The notes below the pieces were generated by a model. That model did no database searches, was not told the origin of the DNA, and worked only from the letters and a program-made list of their open reading frames with translations. A program made the translations under genes and the position numbers. Positions 43,446 through 51,537 of a stretch of 64,000 nt of DNA are shown piece after piece; the stretch's first letter is position 1; each line of letters begins with the position of its first letter. Origin of the DNA: Xanthobacteraceae bacterium (GTDB lineage: Bacteria; Pseudomonadota; Alphaproteobacteria; Rhizobiales; Xanthobacteraceae); NCBI GenBank assembly GCA_029266425.1, contig JAQSWY010000012.1, positions 1 through 64,000 of the forward strand. The letters run 5' to 3'.

Positions 43446-43627
43446 CAATGCCCGACATTTCCGCGCAAAAGTCACAGCAGCGGCAGGCGCACCGATGTCT
43501 TAACGAAAGCTTTCGACATCAGCCGGGATTTGCCGCAATGTGCACGCGGTTGGGCAAGACGTGGCTGCTATTCTTCGTATCAAGGCATCGAAACAGGTGC
43601 CAGGCGATGACGAGACGAGGCCGCATC

Positions 43628-44104
43628 ATGATGTTCCTTCTGCGCATGGCATTCTGGCTGACCATTGTGTTCGCGCTGCTGCCCGGACATCCCAAATCCG
43701 CGAGCGACACCGTGGCGACGCACGCCGCGGGCGCGACCAACGCTGTCGCCACCATGGCGGCGGAGACCAAGGTCGATCCGATCCAGGCGCTCGGCGCCGC
43801 CTCTGCCGCGGTGTCGGACGCCAGCGGCTTCTGCGGCCGCCAGCCGCAGGCCTGCGCCATCGGCGCGCAAGTGCTGGAAGTGGTGGGCGAGCGCGCCGAG
43901 GCCGGCGCACGCCTGGTGCTCTCCTATGTCGGCGCGCAGATCGCCGAAGAAAAGCGCAAGGTGGCCGAGCGCGCGATAGGCCGCCCGGCGACCGACACGC
44001 TGACCACCGACGATCTCGGCCCGGCCTGGCAGGGCCAGGCCCCCGCCGCCACGGCGCCGATCCCTGCCGTGCCGCTGCCGCCGAAGCGGCCGGCTTCGGT
44101 GTGA
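43628..44104 (+). CDS. DUF5330-family protein
   Basis: Protein of 158 residues. A hydrophobic N-terminus (MMFLLRMAFWLTIVFALLPG, about 1-20) acts as signal peptide or anchor, followed by an Ala-rich helical region with CGRQPQACAIGAQVLEVVGERAEAGARLVLSYV. The cysteine-containing FCGRQPQAC motif is typical of this small alphaproteobacterial family. GAGG seven bases upstream selects the 43628 start rather than the longer frame. Function unknown. Divergent from the DivJ-like kinase. Confidence 0.75.
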   Translation: MMFLLRMAFWLTIVFALLPGHPKSASDTVATHAAGATNAVATMAAETKVDPIQALGAASAAVSDASGFCGRQPQACAIGAQVLEVVGERAEAGARLVLSYVGAQIAEEKRKVAERAIGRPATDTLTTDDLGPAWQGQAPAATAPIPAVPLPPKRPASV

Positions 44105-44130
44105 GGCGCTAACGGCCCCTTCAAGTGCAC

Positions 44131-44213
44131 CATCATCCCCGGGCTTGTCCCGGGGATCGCGATTCCTGACAGTGCACGAGAGGCCGAGATCCCCGGGACA
44201 AGCCCGGGATGAC
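44131..44213. repeat. Family B palindromic repeat
   Basis: CATCATCCCCGGGCTTGTCC ... CAAGCCCGGGATGAC; between DUF5330 and sufE. Confidence 0.85.
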
Positions 44214-44291
44214 GGGTTGCAGTCCGCCCAATCAGCTCAAAACCACCCAAAAACATTGCGGTGCGGGGCGGTGCGACCCTATATGCACCTC

Positions 44292-44714
44292 ATGAAAATC
44301 GACGCGATCATCGACGACTTCGAGCTTCTGGATAGTTGGGACGATCGTTACCGCTATCTGATCGAGCTCGGCCGCAAGCTGCCGCCCTTCCCCGAGGAAG
44401 AGCGCACCGATGCGCGAAAAGTGCAGGGCTGCGCCAGCCAGGTGTGGCTGGTGAGCCGCACCGAGGGCGAGGCGGGCGACCCGAAGATCGATTTCGTCGG
44501 GGATTCGGATGCGCACATCGTGCGCGGCCTGATCGCCATACTGCTGGCGATCTATTCGGGGCAAAGCGCGAGTGCGATCGCGCGCATCGACCCGGCGGCG
44601 GTGTTCGACCGCATCGGCCTCAGGGACCACCTCACCCCGCAGCGCTCAAACGGCCTGCGCTCCATGGTCGAGCGCATCCGCACCGAAGCCCGCTCGGCGC
44701 TGGCGGTGGCGTGA
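44292..44714 (+). CDS. sufE: Cysteine desulfuration protein SufE
   Basis: Sulfur acceptor that takes persulfide from the SufS cysteine desulfurase and passes it to the SufBCD Fe-S scaffold. The product is 140 residues. The acceptor Cys47 lies in KVQGCASQVWL, equivalent to Cys51 of E. coli SufE. The N-terminus IDAIIDDFELLDSWDDRYRYLIELGRKLPPF is highly conserved. An ATG nine bases upstream (44283) is an alternative start; neither has a strong ribosome binding site. The rest of the suf operon is not in the window. Confidence 0.95.
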   Translation: MKIDAIIDDFELLDSWDDRYRYLIELGRKLPPFPEEERTDARKVQGCASQVWLVSRTEGEAGDPKIDFVGDSDAHIVRGLIAILLAIYSGQSASAIARIDPAAVFDRIGLRDHLTPQRSNGLRSMVERIRTEARSALAVA

Positions 44715-44738
44715 GGTATCAAAGGCGCTCGGCTTGAG

Positions 44739-44805
44739 CATCCTTCGAGGCTGCTTCGCAGCACCTCAGGATGAGGTCGCACTGCAGGACAATCTCATCC
44801 TGAGT
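44739..44805. repeat. Family A repeat, left part (interrupted copy)
   Basis: CATCCTTCGAGG through CTCATCCTGAG, then breaks off in the middle of the right inner arm. The remainder resumes at 44962. Confidence 0.8.
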
Positions 44806-44852
44806 GCGGCCCCGTAAATCGGCCGAACTCTGTGAATTGCACCGTTTCCATC

Positions 44853-44936
44853 GTCATGGCCGGGCTTGTCCCGGCCATCTCGGCCACTGATGCACTGTCG
44901 GAAATCGAGATCCCCGGCACAAGGCCGGGGATGACG
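44853..44936. repeat. Family B repeat nested inside a family A copy
   Basis: GTCATGGCCGGGCTTGTCCC ... GGCCGGGGATGAC, lying within the 156-base insert that splits the family A element. Confidence 0.85.
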
Positions 44937-44961
44937 ATCGGTTTTGGAATTATGGGCACAC

Positions 44962-44997
44962 TCTGAGGTGCCGGCCAAAGGCCGGCCTCGAAGGATG
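44962..44997. repeat. Family A repeat, right part (interrupted copy)
   Basis: CTGAGGTGCCGGCC through CCTCGAAGGATG, completing the element begun at 44739. CTGAG occurs at both junctions. Confidence 0.8.
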
Positions 44998-45020
44998 CTC
45001 AAGCCGAGCAACAATCTTCC

Positions 45021-45058
45021 AAAAACGCAAAACAGCCGCCAGGGCAGGCCCGGCGGCC
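45021..45058 (-). terminator. Intrinsic terminator of mucR
   Basis: On the minus strand a GCCGCCGGGC / GCCC-T-GGCGGC stem with one bulge is followed by TGTTTTGCGTTTTT. It lies 26 bases after the mucR stop. Confidence 0.85.
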
Positions 45059-45083
45059 GTTCTCATCCTTAAAACCTGTCCGC

Positions 45084-45503
45084 TTAGCGGCGGGCGCGGC
45101 GGCGCTGCTGGCCGAGGCCCATCTGCTTGGCGAGCGCCGAGCGCGCGGCGGCGTAGTTCGGCGCGACCATCGGATAGTCGGCCGGCAGGCCCCACTTCTC
45201 GCGATACTGCTCGGGGGTCATGTTGTACTGCGTGCGCAGATGCCGCTTCAGCGACTTGAACTTCTTGCCGTCCTCGAGGCAGACGATGTATTCCGGCGAC
45301 ACCGACTTCTTCAGCGGAACGGCAGGCTTCAGCGGCTCGGCCGAAGGTTCGGCGTCGCCCTTGGAAACACGCTGCAGTGCCGCATAGACATCGCCGATGA
45401 GAGCGGGCAAATCGTTCGCCGCCACCGAATTATTGCTCACATAAGCGGAAACGATGTCCGTCGCGAGTTCGATAAAGCTTTCGGATTCCGTTGTTTCGGT
45501 CAT
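45084..45503 (-). CDS. mucR: MucR/Ros-family transcriptional regulator
   Basis: Pleiotropic alphaproteobacterial regulator of 139 residues that binds AT-rich DNA, controlling exopolysaccharide, motility and, in relatives, cell-cycle genes. The zinc-finger-like region is CLEDGKKFKSLKRHLRTQYNMTPEQYREKW. Against Ros (C-x2-C-x9-H-x3-H) the ligands here are Cys75, Asp78, His88 and Gln92, so at least two ligands are changed; zinc-free Ros relatives that still bind DNA are known. The basic tail GQQRRRARR is typical. The start at 45503 (MTETTESES) matches the family. The AT-rich 366-base upstream region is a likely autoregulatory target. Confidence 0.93.
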   Translation of the reverse strand: MTETTESESFIELATDIVSAYVSNNSVAANDLPALIGDVYAALQRVSKGDAEPSAEPLKPAVPLKKSVSPEYIVCLEDGKKFKSLKRHLRTQYNMTPEQYREKWGLPADYPMVAPNYAAARSALAKQMGLGQQRRRARR

Positions 45504-45869
45504 GGCTCGTTCTTCGTCATGGCATGGGTAATCGGCGACTGTCCGGGCCGGCAAGCGTTGCGATGCAAGTCTCGTGCGCAAATACCGGCCCGCAAAAGGC
45601 TCAATTCGTTCTCTCAACGAGGCGCGTATAGGTAAATAGATTTATTCAACACAGACTGCAAGAACTTTCCGGGCAAAAATTTCGATCATCTTTGATTTCG
45701 CAACGCCGTTGCAGGCGAATGCCGAATCGGAAACTCGGCGCATGGCACGACTGTGTCGTGTTTGCATACAATGCGCTGTCACAATGGGCCACAGCTTCGT
45801 GAGTCGCCATGCAGTTGCGGCATTGGCCGCCCTCGCCTATCTCATTGACCCAAAGAAGGACATTGCACG
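45504..45869. other. Divergent intergenic region mucR/msrB
   Basis: 366 bases, clearly AT-richer than the surroundings between about 45615 and 45700. No supported gene and no repeat. Presumed promoters for mucR and msrB; the AT-rich part fits MucR binding. Confidence 0.5.
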
Positions 45870-46307
45870 ATGGACGCGCCAAGCCGACCGAAAGTGGTGA
45901 AGAGCGACGCCGAATGGCGTGCCTTGCTCACTCCCGAACAGTATCAAGTTACCCGACACCACGCCACCGAATGCGCTTTCACCGGCCCGCACCTTTCCCA
46001 AAAGGAAGCCGGAACCTACAGTTGTGTCTGCTGTGGCAGCCCGCTGTTCCGCTCCGACTCCAAGTTCGAATCCGGCACCGGCTGGCCGAGCTTCTTCCGC
46101 CCGGTCGATGCCGGCGCCGTCACTGAGATCGAGGATCTCGCCTACGGCATGCGCCGGGTCGAGGTGCTGTGCGCGACCTGCGACGCGCATCTGGGCCATG
46201 TGTTCCACGACGGTCCGCGCCCCACCGGGCTGCGCTATTGCATGAACGGCATCGCCATGAACTTTACGCCGGACAGCGCAGCCGATGGGGCATCGGGTGA
46301 GCGCTGA
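45870..46307 (+). CDS. msrB: Peptide-methionine (R)-S-oxide reductase
   Basis: Repairs the R-epimer of methionine sulfoxide in oxidised proteins. The product is 145 residues. The structural zinc site is formed by Cys52/Cys55 (CVCCG) and Cys101/Cys104 (CATC), and the nucleophile is Cys124 in LRYCMNG. The conserved TGWPSFF and [10 protein letters not shown] motifs are present. The start of the next gene (S9 peptidase) overlaps its 3' end by 11-23 bases, so both are co-transcribed. Confidence 0.96.
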   Translation: MDAPSRPKVVKSDAEWRALLTPEQYQVTRHHATECAFTGPHLSQKEAGTYSCVCCGSPLFRSDSKFESGTGWPSFFRPVDAGAVTEIEDLAYGMRRVEVLCATCDAHLGHVFHDGPRPTGLRYCMNGIAMNFTPDSAADGASGER

Positions 46308-48399
46308 GTCCGAACTGGCCGCACCGCCGCCGCTGGTGTGCACCGTGCACGGGGTGACGCTTGTCGATCCCTATGCCTGGCTGCGTGCCGAGAACTGGCG
46401 CGACGTCATGCGCGATCCGGGCGTGCTCGATCCGGCCATCCGCGCCTTTCTCGATGCCGAGAACACGGCAGCGGAGGCCTGGTTCGCCCCGCATGACGCC
46501 CTCAAGCGCACCTTGGTCGCCGAGATGCGCGGGCGCATCAAGGAAGACGATTCCACCGTCCCCGCCCCGGACGGCCCGTTCGCCTATTACACGCGCTACC
46601 GCGAGGGCGGCCAGCATCCGCTGATCTGCCGGCAGGGCGTGGACGATGCGAGCGCTGACGCGGTGCTACTCGACGGCGACGCGCTGGCGGACGGCAAGGC
46701 GTTCTTCCAGTTCGGCGACGCCGCGCACGCACCGGACCATGCGCGCCTCGCCTGGAGCGCGGACGAGGCGGGTTCGGAATACTACACGCTGCGGGTGCGC
46801 GACCTCGCCAACGGGCGCGATCTGCCCGATCTCGTCTCGGAGACCACTGGCGACATCCTGTGGGGCGCGGATTCCCACCACCTCTATTATGTGCGGCGCG
46901 ACGCCGAGCACCGGCCGAGCTTCGTGTATCGCCATGTGATCGGGACCGACCCGTCGCTGGACACGCTCATCTATGAGGAGCCGGACAAGGGCTTCTTCGT
47001 CTCGCTCGGCCGCACCCAATCGGGCCGCTTCGGCCTGATTTCCTGCGGTGATCATGATACCAGCGAGGTGTATCTCCTCGATCTCGCCGACCCGGCGAGC
47101 GCGCCGCGCCTCGTCGCGCCGCGCACCACCGGCCTGCGCTACGGCGTCGAGCATCATCCAGACCTCGACGGCGTGGACAGCCTGATCATCGAGACCAATG
47201 CCGACGGGGCCGAGGACTTCAAGATCGTCGCGGCCCCGCTGAGCGACCCTTCGCGGGAAAACTGGCGCGAGATCGTGCCGCACAAGCCGGGCCGGCTGAT
47301 CCTCTCGGTCACCGCGTTGCGCGATTATCTGCTGCGCCTTGAGCGCGAGGACGGCCTGCCGCGCATCGTGGTGCGGGCGCTGGCGGATGGCTCCGAGCAG
47401 GCCATCGCCTTTGCCGAGGAGGCCTATTCGCTCGGCTTCGATCCCGGCTACGGCTTCGACAAGACTTTGATCCGCTTCAATTACTCCTCGATGACCACGC
47501 CGACCGAGGTGTGGGACTACGATCTTGCGAGCACGGCCCGGGTGCTGCGCAAGCGCCAGGAAGTGCCTTCCGGGCACGATCCGGCGCGCTACGTCACCCG
47601 CCGGGTGATGGCGCCCGCCGCCGACGGCGAACTGGTGCCGGTGTCGCTCCTGTTCGCCAGAGATACGCCGCTCGACGGCTCTGCGCCGTGCCTGCTCTAT
47701 GGCTATGGCGCCTATGGCATCTCGATCCCGGCGGGGTTCTCCACCTCCCGGCTGTCGCTGGTCGATCGCGGCTTCGTCTATGCCATCGCCCATATTCGCG
47801 GCGGCACCGAGAAGGGCTGGCGCTGGTATCGCGAGGGCAAGCTCGCCCACAAGACGAACAGCTTCACCGACTTCATCGCGGCCGGCGAGCACCTGGTGCG
47901 CGAGGGCTTTGCCGCGCCGGACCGCATCGTCGCCCATGGCGGTTCGGCCGGCGGCATGCTGATGGGCGCGGTGGCGAATTTGAAACCGGAACTGTTCGCC
48001 GGCATCGTCGCCGAGGTGGCGTTCGTCGATGTGCTCAACACCATGCTCGACGACACCCTGCCGCTGACGCCGCCGGAATGGCCGGAGTGGGGCAACCCAA
48101 TCGTCGACGGCGAGGCCTTCGAGCGCATCCGCGCCTATTCGCCTTACGACAATGTGGCGGCGAAGGAGTATCCGGCGATCCTGGCGCTGGCCGGCCTCAC
48201 CGATCCGCGCGTGACCTATTGGGAGCCGGCAAAGTGGGTAGCGCGGCTGCGCGAATTGAAGACCGACAGCCGCCCGCTCATCCTTAAGACCAATATGGAA
48301 GCCGGCCATGGCGGCGCGGCCGGCCGCTTCGACCGGCTGGAAGAGACGGCGCTGGTCTATGCCTTCGCGCTGGCGGTGGCGGGGCGGGCGACAGCGTAA
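46285..48399 (+). CDS. ptrB: Oligopeptidase B-like S9 peptidase
   Basis: Cytoplasmic prolyl-oligopeptidase-family serine peptidase of 704 residues, closest in pattern to oligopeptidase B, which cleaves short peptides after basic residues. An N-terminal beta-propeller (about 60-400) precedes an alpha/beta-hydrolase domain with Ser554 ([11 protein letters not shown]), Asp640 ([15 protein letters not shown]) and His675 (AGHGGAAGR). The start is uncertain: ATG 46285 or GTG 46297, both overlapping msrB. Translational coupling with msrB is likely. The substrate class is inferred from family only. Confidence 0.92.
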   Translation: MGHRVSAESELAAPPPLVCTVHGVTLVDPYAWLRAENWRDVMRDPGVLDPAIRAFLDAENTAAEAWFAPHDALKRTLVAEMRGRIKEDDSTVPAPDGPFAYYTRYREGGQHPLICRQGVDDASADAVLLDGDALADGKAFFQFGDAAHAPDHARLAWSADEAGSEYYTLRVRDLANGRDLPDLVSETTGDILWGADSHHLYYVRRDAEHRPSFVYRHVIGTDPSLDTLIYEEPDKGFFVSLGRTQSGRFGLISCGDHDTSEVYLLDLADPASAPRLVAPRTTGLRYGVEHHPDLDGVDSLIIETNADGAEDFKIVAAPLSDPSRENWREIVPHKPGRLILSVTALRDYLLRLEREDGLPRIVVRALADGSEQAIAFAEEAYSLGFDPGYGFDKTLIRFNYSSMTTPTEVWDYDLASTARVLRKRQEVPSGHDPARYVTRRVMAPAADGELVPVSLLFARDTPLDGSAPCLLYGYGAYGISIPAGFSTSRLSLVDRGFVYAIAHIRGGTEKGWRWYREGKLAHKTNSFTDFIAAGEHLVREGFAAPDRIVAHGGSAGGMLMGAVANLKPELFAGIVAEVAFVDVLNTMLDDTLPLTPPEWPEWGNPIVDGEAFERIRAYSPYDNVAAKEYPAILALAGLTDPRVTYWEPAKWVARLRELKTDSRPLILKTNMEAGHGGAAGRFDRLEETALVYAFALAVAGRATA

Positions 48400-48412
48400 G
48401 GCCACACGGGCA

Positions 48413-48507
48413 GCTTCCTTCGAGGCTCGCTGCGCTCGCGCACCTCAGGATGTGGCTATGAAAGCGCCGTCATCCTGAGGTGCCGCCATTGGCGGCCTCG
48501 AAGGATG
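48413..48507. repeat. Family A REPIN-like repeat
   Basis: TTCCTTCGAGG ... CCTCGAAGGATG; the inner left arm is decayed (CACCTCAGGATGTGG). Between convergent genes. Confidence 0.82.
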
Positions 48508-48523
48508 CTGCAGCCGACGAACC

Positions 48524-49744
48524 TCACCCCCCGCCCTGCGAGGAGGTCGCGGCGACGTGCTCGCGCAGTTCCTGCAGCGAGCCGAAGCGCAGCGTGCCGT
48601 CGGGCAGCTCGGCCTCGATCGAGCCGTCGGAATAGAGCGTATAGGCCATGCCGCCGATGAAGCCGGACTTCAGCACCGTCGGCTGGCGCGGCTCCGGCGC
48701 GGGTGCAGGGGCCGGCGCGGGTGCAGGGGCCGGCGCTGCGGATGAGGAGCCCGGCCGCAGGAAGGCCGGCGGCAGGCCCGGGCCGACCTCCTCCCCGCCC
48801 GCTGCCGGACGTGCAACCGGCTCGCGGACCGTCGGCTCCCGATGTGCTATCGGCTCGCGATGCACCGTCGGCTCGCGAGGCACGGCCGGCTCGCGAGGCG
48901 CGGCCGGCTCGCGCAATGTCGGCTCGCGCGCGGGTGCCGGTTCGTCCTGGCCCCGGCGGGGAACGATCGGCTCGAAGTCCAGATCATCGCTCTCGCGTTC
49001 CGGCAGATCGAATTTGAACGGGCCGGATTTCACCACGCTCGGGAAGTCGTCCTCGCGCGGCTCGTCGCGATAGCCGCCGCGGCCCGGCCGCGGCTCGGCC
49101 GGCTCGTCGCCGTCGTCGAGCTGGAAATTGCGGGTCGCCACCGGCGGAGGCGGAGGCACCGGCTCGCGGTTGCGGCGGAACCAGGACGGCAGGCCGTGCT
49201 CGCGCGGCGGCTCGGGCGCCGGGGCTGGCGGTGCGGGCTCAGGCCCGATGGGCTCGGAGATATCCGGCTCCAGCGAGACCGGCGCAGGCCGCGGGCGCGG
49301 CGGCGGCACGTAAGGGGCCGGCGCGGGGGTCGGCGCCGCTACCGGCGCAGGCGCAGCCGGCGCCGGACGAGGCGGCTCGTGATTGGCGGCACGCGGTGGC
49401 TCATGATGCGCCGGCTCGCGGCGCGGCGGTGCCGCGAGCGGCGACGGCGCGTGCGAGGAATGGATGAAGGGCGGCAGGTTGGTCGGCTCGGCATCGGCAG
49501 AGGCCTGCGCTTCGTCTTCGACCTCGTAGGGCACCACCACGCCGTCGAGCTTTTCGGATATCTGCAGCAGCAGGCGATAGATGAAGCCCAGTGCGATGAT
49601 GACGAACCCACCGACCAGCGCGATCCCGCCGACAGTCGCCATCGCGTTGCCGAAGGTCGATTGATAGATCACCAGACCGTTCGTCGTGAGCACGATACCG
49701 ATCGCGGCAAGTGCCACGCCGATTCCGATGATAAAAGCACTCAT
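48524..49744 (-). CDS. Proline-rich inner-membrane protein of unknown function
   Basis: Protein of 406 residues that I cannot name. Two transmembrane helices (about 3-25 and 37-58) begin it, followed by a very long Pro/Ala/Arg/Glu-rich disordered region. That region carries imperfect REP-containing repeats (for example REPTVHREPIAHREPTVREP, about 275-315) and PAPAPAPA runs. It ends in a folded-looking module of about 40 residues (TVLKSGFIGGMAYTLYSDGSIEAELPDGTLRFGSLQELREHV). The arrangement suggests an inner-membrane scaffold whose terminal module reaches a distant partner. Start supported by conserved-looking MSAFIIGIGVALAAIG. Alone on its strand, downstream of a long intergenic region. Confidence 0.75.
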   Translation of the reverse strand: MSAFIIGIGVALAAIGIVLTTNGLVIYQSTFGNAMATVGGIALVGGFVIIALGFIYRLLLQISEKLDGVVVPYEVEDEAQASADAEPTNLPPFIHSSHAPSPLAAPPRREPAHHEPPRAANHEPPRPAPAAPAPVAAPTPAPAPYVPPPRPRPAPVSLEPDISEPIGPEPAPPAPAPEPPREHGLPSWFRRNREPVPPPPPVATRNFQLDDGDEPAEPRPGRGGYRDEPREDDFPSVVKSGPFKFDLPERESDDLDFEPIVPRRGQDEPAPAREPTLREPAAPREPAVPREPTVHREPIAHREPTVREPVARPAAGGEEVGPGLPPAFLRPGSSSAAPAPAPAPAPAPAPEPRQPTVLKSGFIGGMAYTLYSDGSIEAELPDGTLRFGSLQELREHVAATSSQGGG

Positions 49745-49900
49745 GCCTGACCCCGTTGGGTCGATTCTTTCCGACCCTTCATCGACAAGAGCTTACGGGC
49801 ACTTGGCGTTTCTTGAAAGCACCGCACACAACGCCGTCAACAGAGCACCGGTGAACGCAGGGCGCCAAGCGCATGCCTGCATCGCAATACCGGCATATCG

Positions 49901-49919
49901 TGTTGTTTGTGCAACAACA
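49901..49919. promoter_or_regulatory. Perfect 7-bp inverted repeat
   Basis: TGTTGTT-TGTGC-AACAACA. Operator-like, about 160 bases upstream of the proline-rich protein gene; the binding protein is unknown. Confidence 0.4.
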
Positions 49920-49966
49920 ATTGGGTGCGCTGCAGCGTAGAAGGCGAGTTAAGGCACATTTCCGAC

Positions 49967-50049
49967 GTCATGGCCGGCCTTGTGCCGGCCACCTCGGCCT
50001 CTGATGCGCTATCGGGAATCGAGATCCCCGGCACAAGGCCGGGGATGAC
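49967..50049. repeat. Family B palindromic repeat
   Basis: GTCATGGCCGGCCTTGTGCC ... GGCCGGGGATGAC, 83 bp. Confidence 0.85.
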
Positions 50050-50099
50050 GGTCGATAGGGAAATTCGGTCAGCCCCTCGATATGAGGTAATGTGGAATC

Positions 50100-50146
50100 C
50101 ACCTCATCCTGAATTGCAAGCGATCCTCGGAGCTTTGATGGATGCT
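50100..50146. repeat. Decayed half of a family A repeat
   Basis: CACCTCATCCTGAATTGCAA followed by a degraded version of the right arm ending GATGGATG. Left half absent. Confidence 0.5.
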
Positions 50147-50341
50147 CGCGCCCGACGCTTCCGACACCCCGCCCGCCGGGCCAATTGCCGCAAATCATGT
50201 CGCAGACGTGGCTTTTGGTTGTTCACGGCGCCAAGCCGACCTATCTAGTCACCACCGTGCTTCCGCCGCGGCCGGCAGGCGATGCCTGAAGGTACGGCGC
50301 GAGGTGGCGTGCTCAGGATTTCCAATTGCGGAGACAGCCAC

Positions 50342-50938
50342 ATGTCGTTCACGCTTCCCGATCTGCCCTATTCCTATGACGCTCTCGCCCCCTACATGTC
50401 GCGCGAGACCCTGGAATACCATCACGACAAGCACCACCTCGCGTATGTGAACAACGGCAACAACCTGCTGAAGGGCACCGAATTCGAGGGCAAGTCCCTC
50501 GAGGAAATCGTGAAGGGCTCGTTCGGCAAGAATGCCGGCCTCTTCAACAATGCCGGCCAGCACTACAACCACCTGCACTTCTGGAACTGGATGAAGCCGA
50601 ACGGCGGCGGCGCCATTCCGGGCGAGCTGGAGAAGAAGATCGTCGAGGACATCGGCTCGGTGGAGAAGTTCAAGGAAGACTTCATCCAGGCCGGCGTCAC
50701 CCAGTTCGGCTCCGGCTGGGCCTGGCTCGCGGTGAAGGACGGCAAGCTCGTCGTCGCCAAGACCCCGAACGGCGAAAGCCCGCTGGTCTCCGGCGCCACC
50801 CCGATCCTCGGCGTCGATGTGTGGGAGCACTCCTACTACATCGACTACCGCAACCGCCGCCCCGACTATCTCAAGGCATTCGTCGAGAACCTGGTGAACT
50901 GGGACTACGTCGCAGAGCTGTATTCGAAGGCGGCCTGA
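50342..50938 (+). CDS. sodB: Superoxide dismutase, iron type
   Basis: Dismutates superoxide. The product is 198 residues. Metal ligands are His27 (EYHHDKHH), His77 (QHYNHLHFW), Asp159 and His163 (DVWEHSYYIDY). Gln73, four residues before the second histidine, is the position typical of Fe-SOD (Gln69 of E. coli SodB), and Mn-type residues are absent, so iron or cambialistic use is likely. GGAG upstream of the ATG sets the start. A strong terminator follows, so it is monocistronic. Confidence 0.97.
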   Translation: MSFTLPDLPYSYDALAPYMSRETLEYHHDKHHLAYVNNGNNLLKGTEFEGKSLEEIVKGSFGKNAGLFNNAGQHYNHLHFWNWMKPNGGGAIPGELEKKIVEDIGSVEKFKEDFIQAGVTQFGSGWAWLAVKDGKLVVAKTPNGESPLVSGATPILGVDVWEHSYYIDYRNRRPDYLKAFVENLVNWDYVAELYSKAA

Positions 50939-50961
50939 GCGCGTCTTTTCCGAACAATGCG

Positions 50962-50990
50962 ATGGCCGGGCTTCTGCCCGGCCATTTTCG
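50962..50990 (+). terminator. Intrinsic terminator of sodB
   Basis: Perfect 10-bp stem ATGGCCGGGC (50962-50971) / GCCCGGCCAT (50976-50985), loop TTCT, then TTTCG. The stem sequence resembles half a family B repeat, which may be its origin. Confidence 0.85.
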
Positions 50991-51009
50991 TTTGCTAGCT
51001 CGGCTTGAA

Positions 51010-51104
51010 TCTCCTTCGTGGCTCCCTGCGCGAGCACCTCAGGATGAGGTTGCTTTGATGAACCTCATCCTGAGGTGCCCGGCAAAGCCGGGCCTCGAGG
51101 GATG
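51010..51104. repeat. Family A REPIN-like repeat
   Basis: Left arm decayed (TCTCCTTCGTGG), right arm CCTCGAGGGATG, inner arms intact. Just past the sodB terminator. Confidence 0.8.
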
Positions 51105-51126
51105 CTCAAGCCGAGCGAGGCGAGGC

Positions 51127-51477
51127 CTACTGCCCCGTCCAGCCCTTCACGCAGAAGTCGCGCCTGAAGTTGAAATTCCACGCCGAGCGCCATTGATAGA
51201 GCCAGTTGTCGCATTCCGCGAAGGTGCGAAAGCACCCCTCCACCGTGCGGCTCTCGATGACATCGCGGAATATGGCTTCGCGCTGACCCCAGAAATGGCC
51301 GTACCAGAGCGCGGCCGCCGGTGTGCGCTGCGCCATCGCTGCGCAATTGCCGGCCGGGAAGGTCCCCGTGAACTGGTAGGCTCGCGCTCCGCCCGGTGTC
51401 AGCACGAGGCCGCCGGCCAGGACGAGCCCCGCGATCCTCATTACGACATAGCGCATCACGGCACCATTTTCGTTCAC
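51127..51477 (-). CDS. Small exported cysteine-containing protein
   Basis: Not recognised as a named family. The 116-residue frame begins with a positively charged, hydrophobic leader (MRYVVMRIAGLVLAGGLVL...GARA) consistent with a signal peptide cleaved near residue 33. The mature part of about 80 residues has four cysteines (GNCAAM, EGCFRT, AECDNW, DFCVKG), probably two disulfides, and is rich in Trp/Phe (WYGHFWGQREAIFRDV, WLYQWRSAWNFNFRRDFC). The start is uncertain: GTG 51477 has GAAGG upstream, while ATG 51456 has none. Lies downstream of zntB in the same direction, 60 bases away. Confidence 0.65.
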   Translation of the reverse strand: MNENGAVMRYVVMRIAGLVLAGGLVLTPGGARAYQFTGTFPAGNCAAMAQRTPAAALWYGHFWGQREAIFRDVIESRTVEGCFRTFAECDNWLYQWRSAWNFNFRRDFCVKGWTGQ

Positions 51478-51537
51478 GCCGCCTTCGACGAGGCTACTCC
51501 CGGCACACCCAGCGCGCGAGCACGGGTGCGTGGGGGG

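Larger units (their letters stand above)
44715..45083. other. Repeat-filled intergenic region with nested elements
   Basis: 369 bases between convergent sufE and mucR. It contains a family A copy split by an insert that itself carries a family B copy, then the mucR terminator. No gene is supported. Confidence 0.7.
49745..50341. other. Long intergenic region between divergent genes
   Basis: 597 bases. It contains the palindrome at 49901-49919, a family B repeat (49967-50049), a decayed half of family A (50100-50146) and the sodB promoter region. No gene is supported. Confidence 0.6.

Noticed and set aside
45646..45882. Minus-strand 78-codon frame in the mucR-msrB gap
   Set aside because: No ribosome binding site, cysteine-rich random-looking composition, and it overlaps the msrB start.
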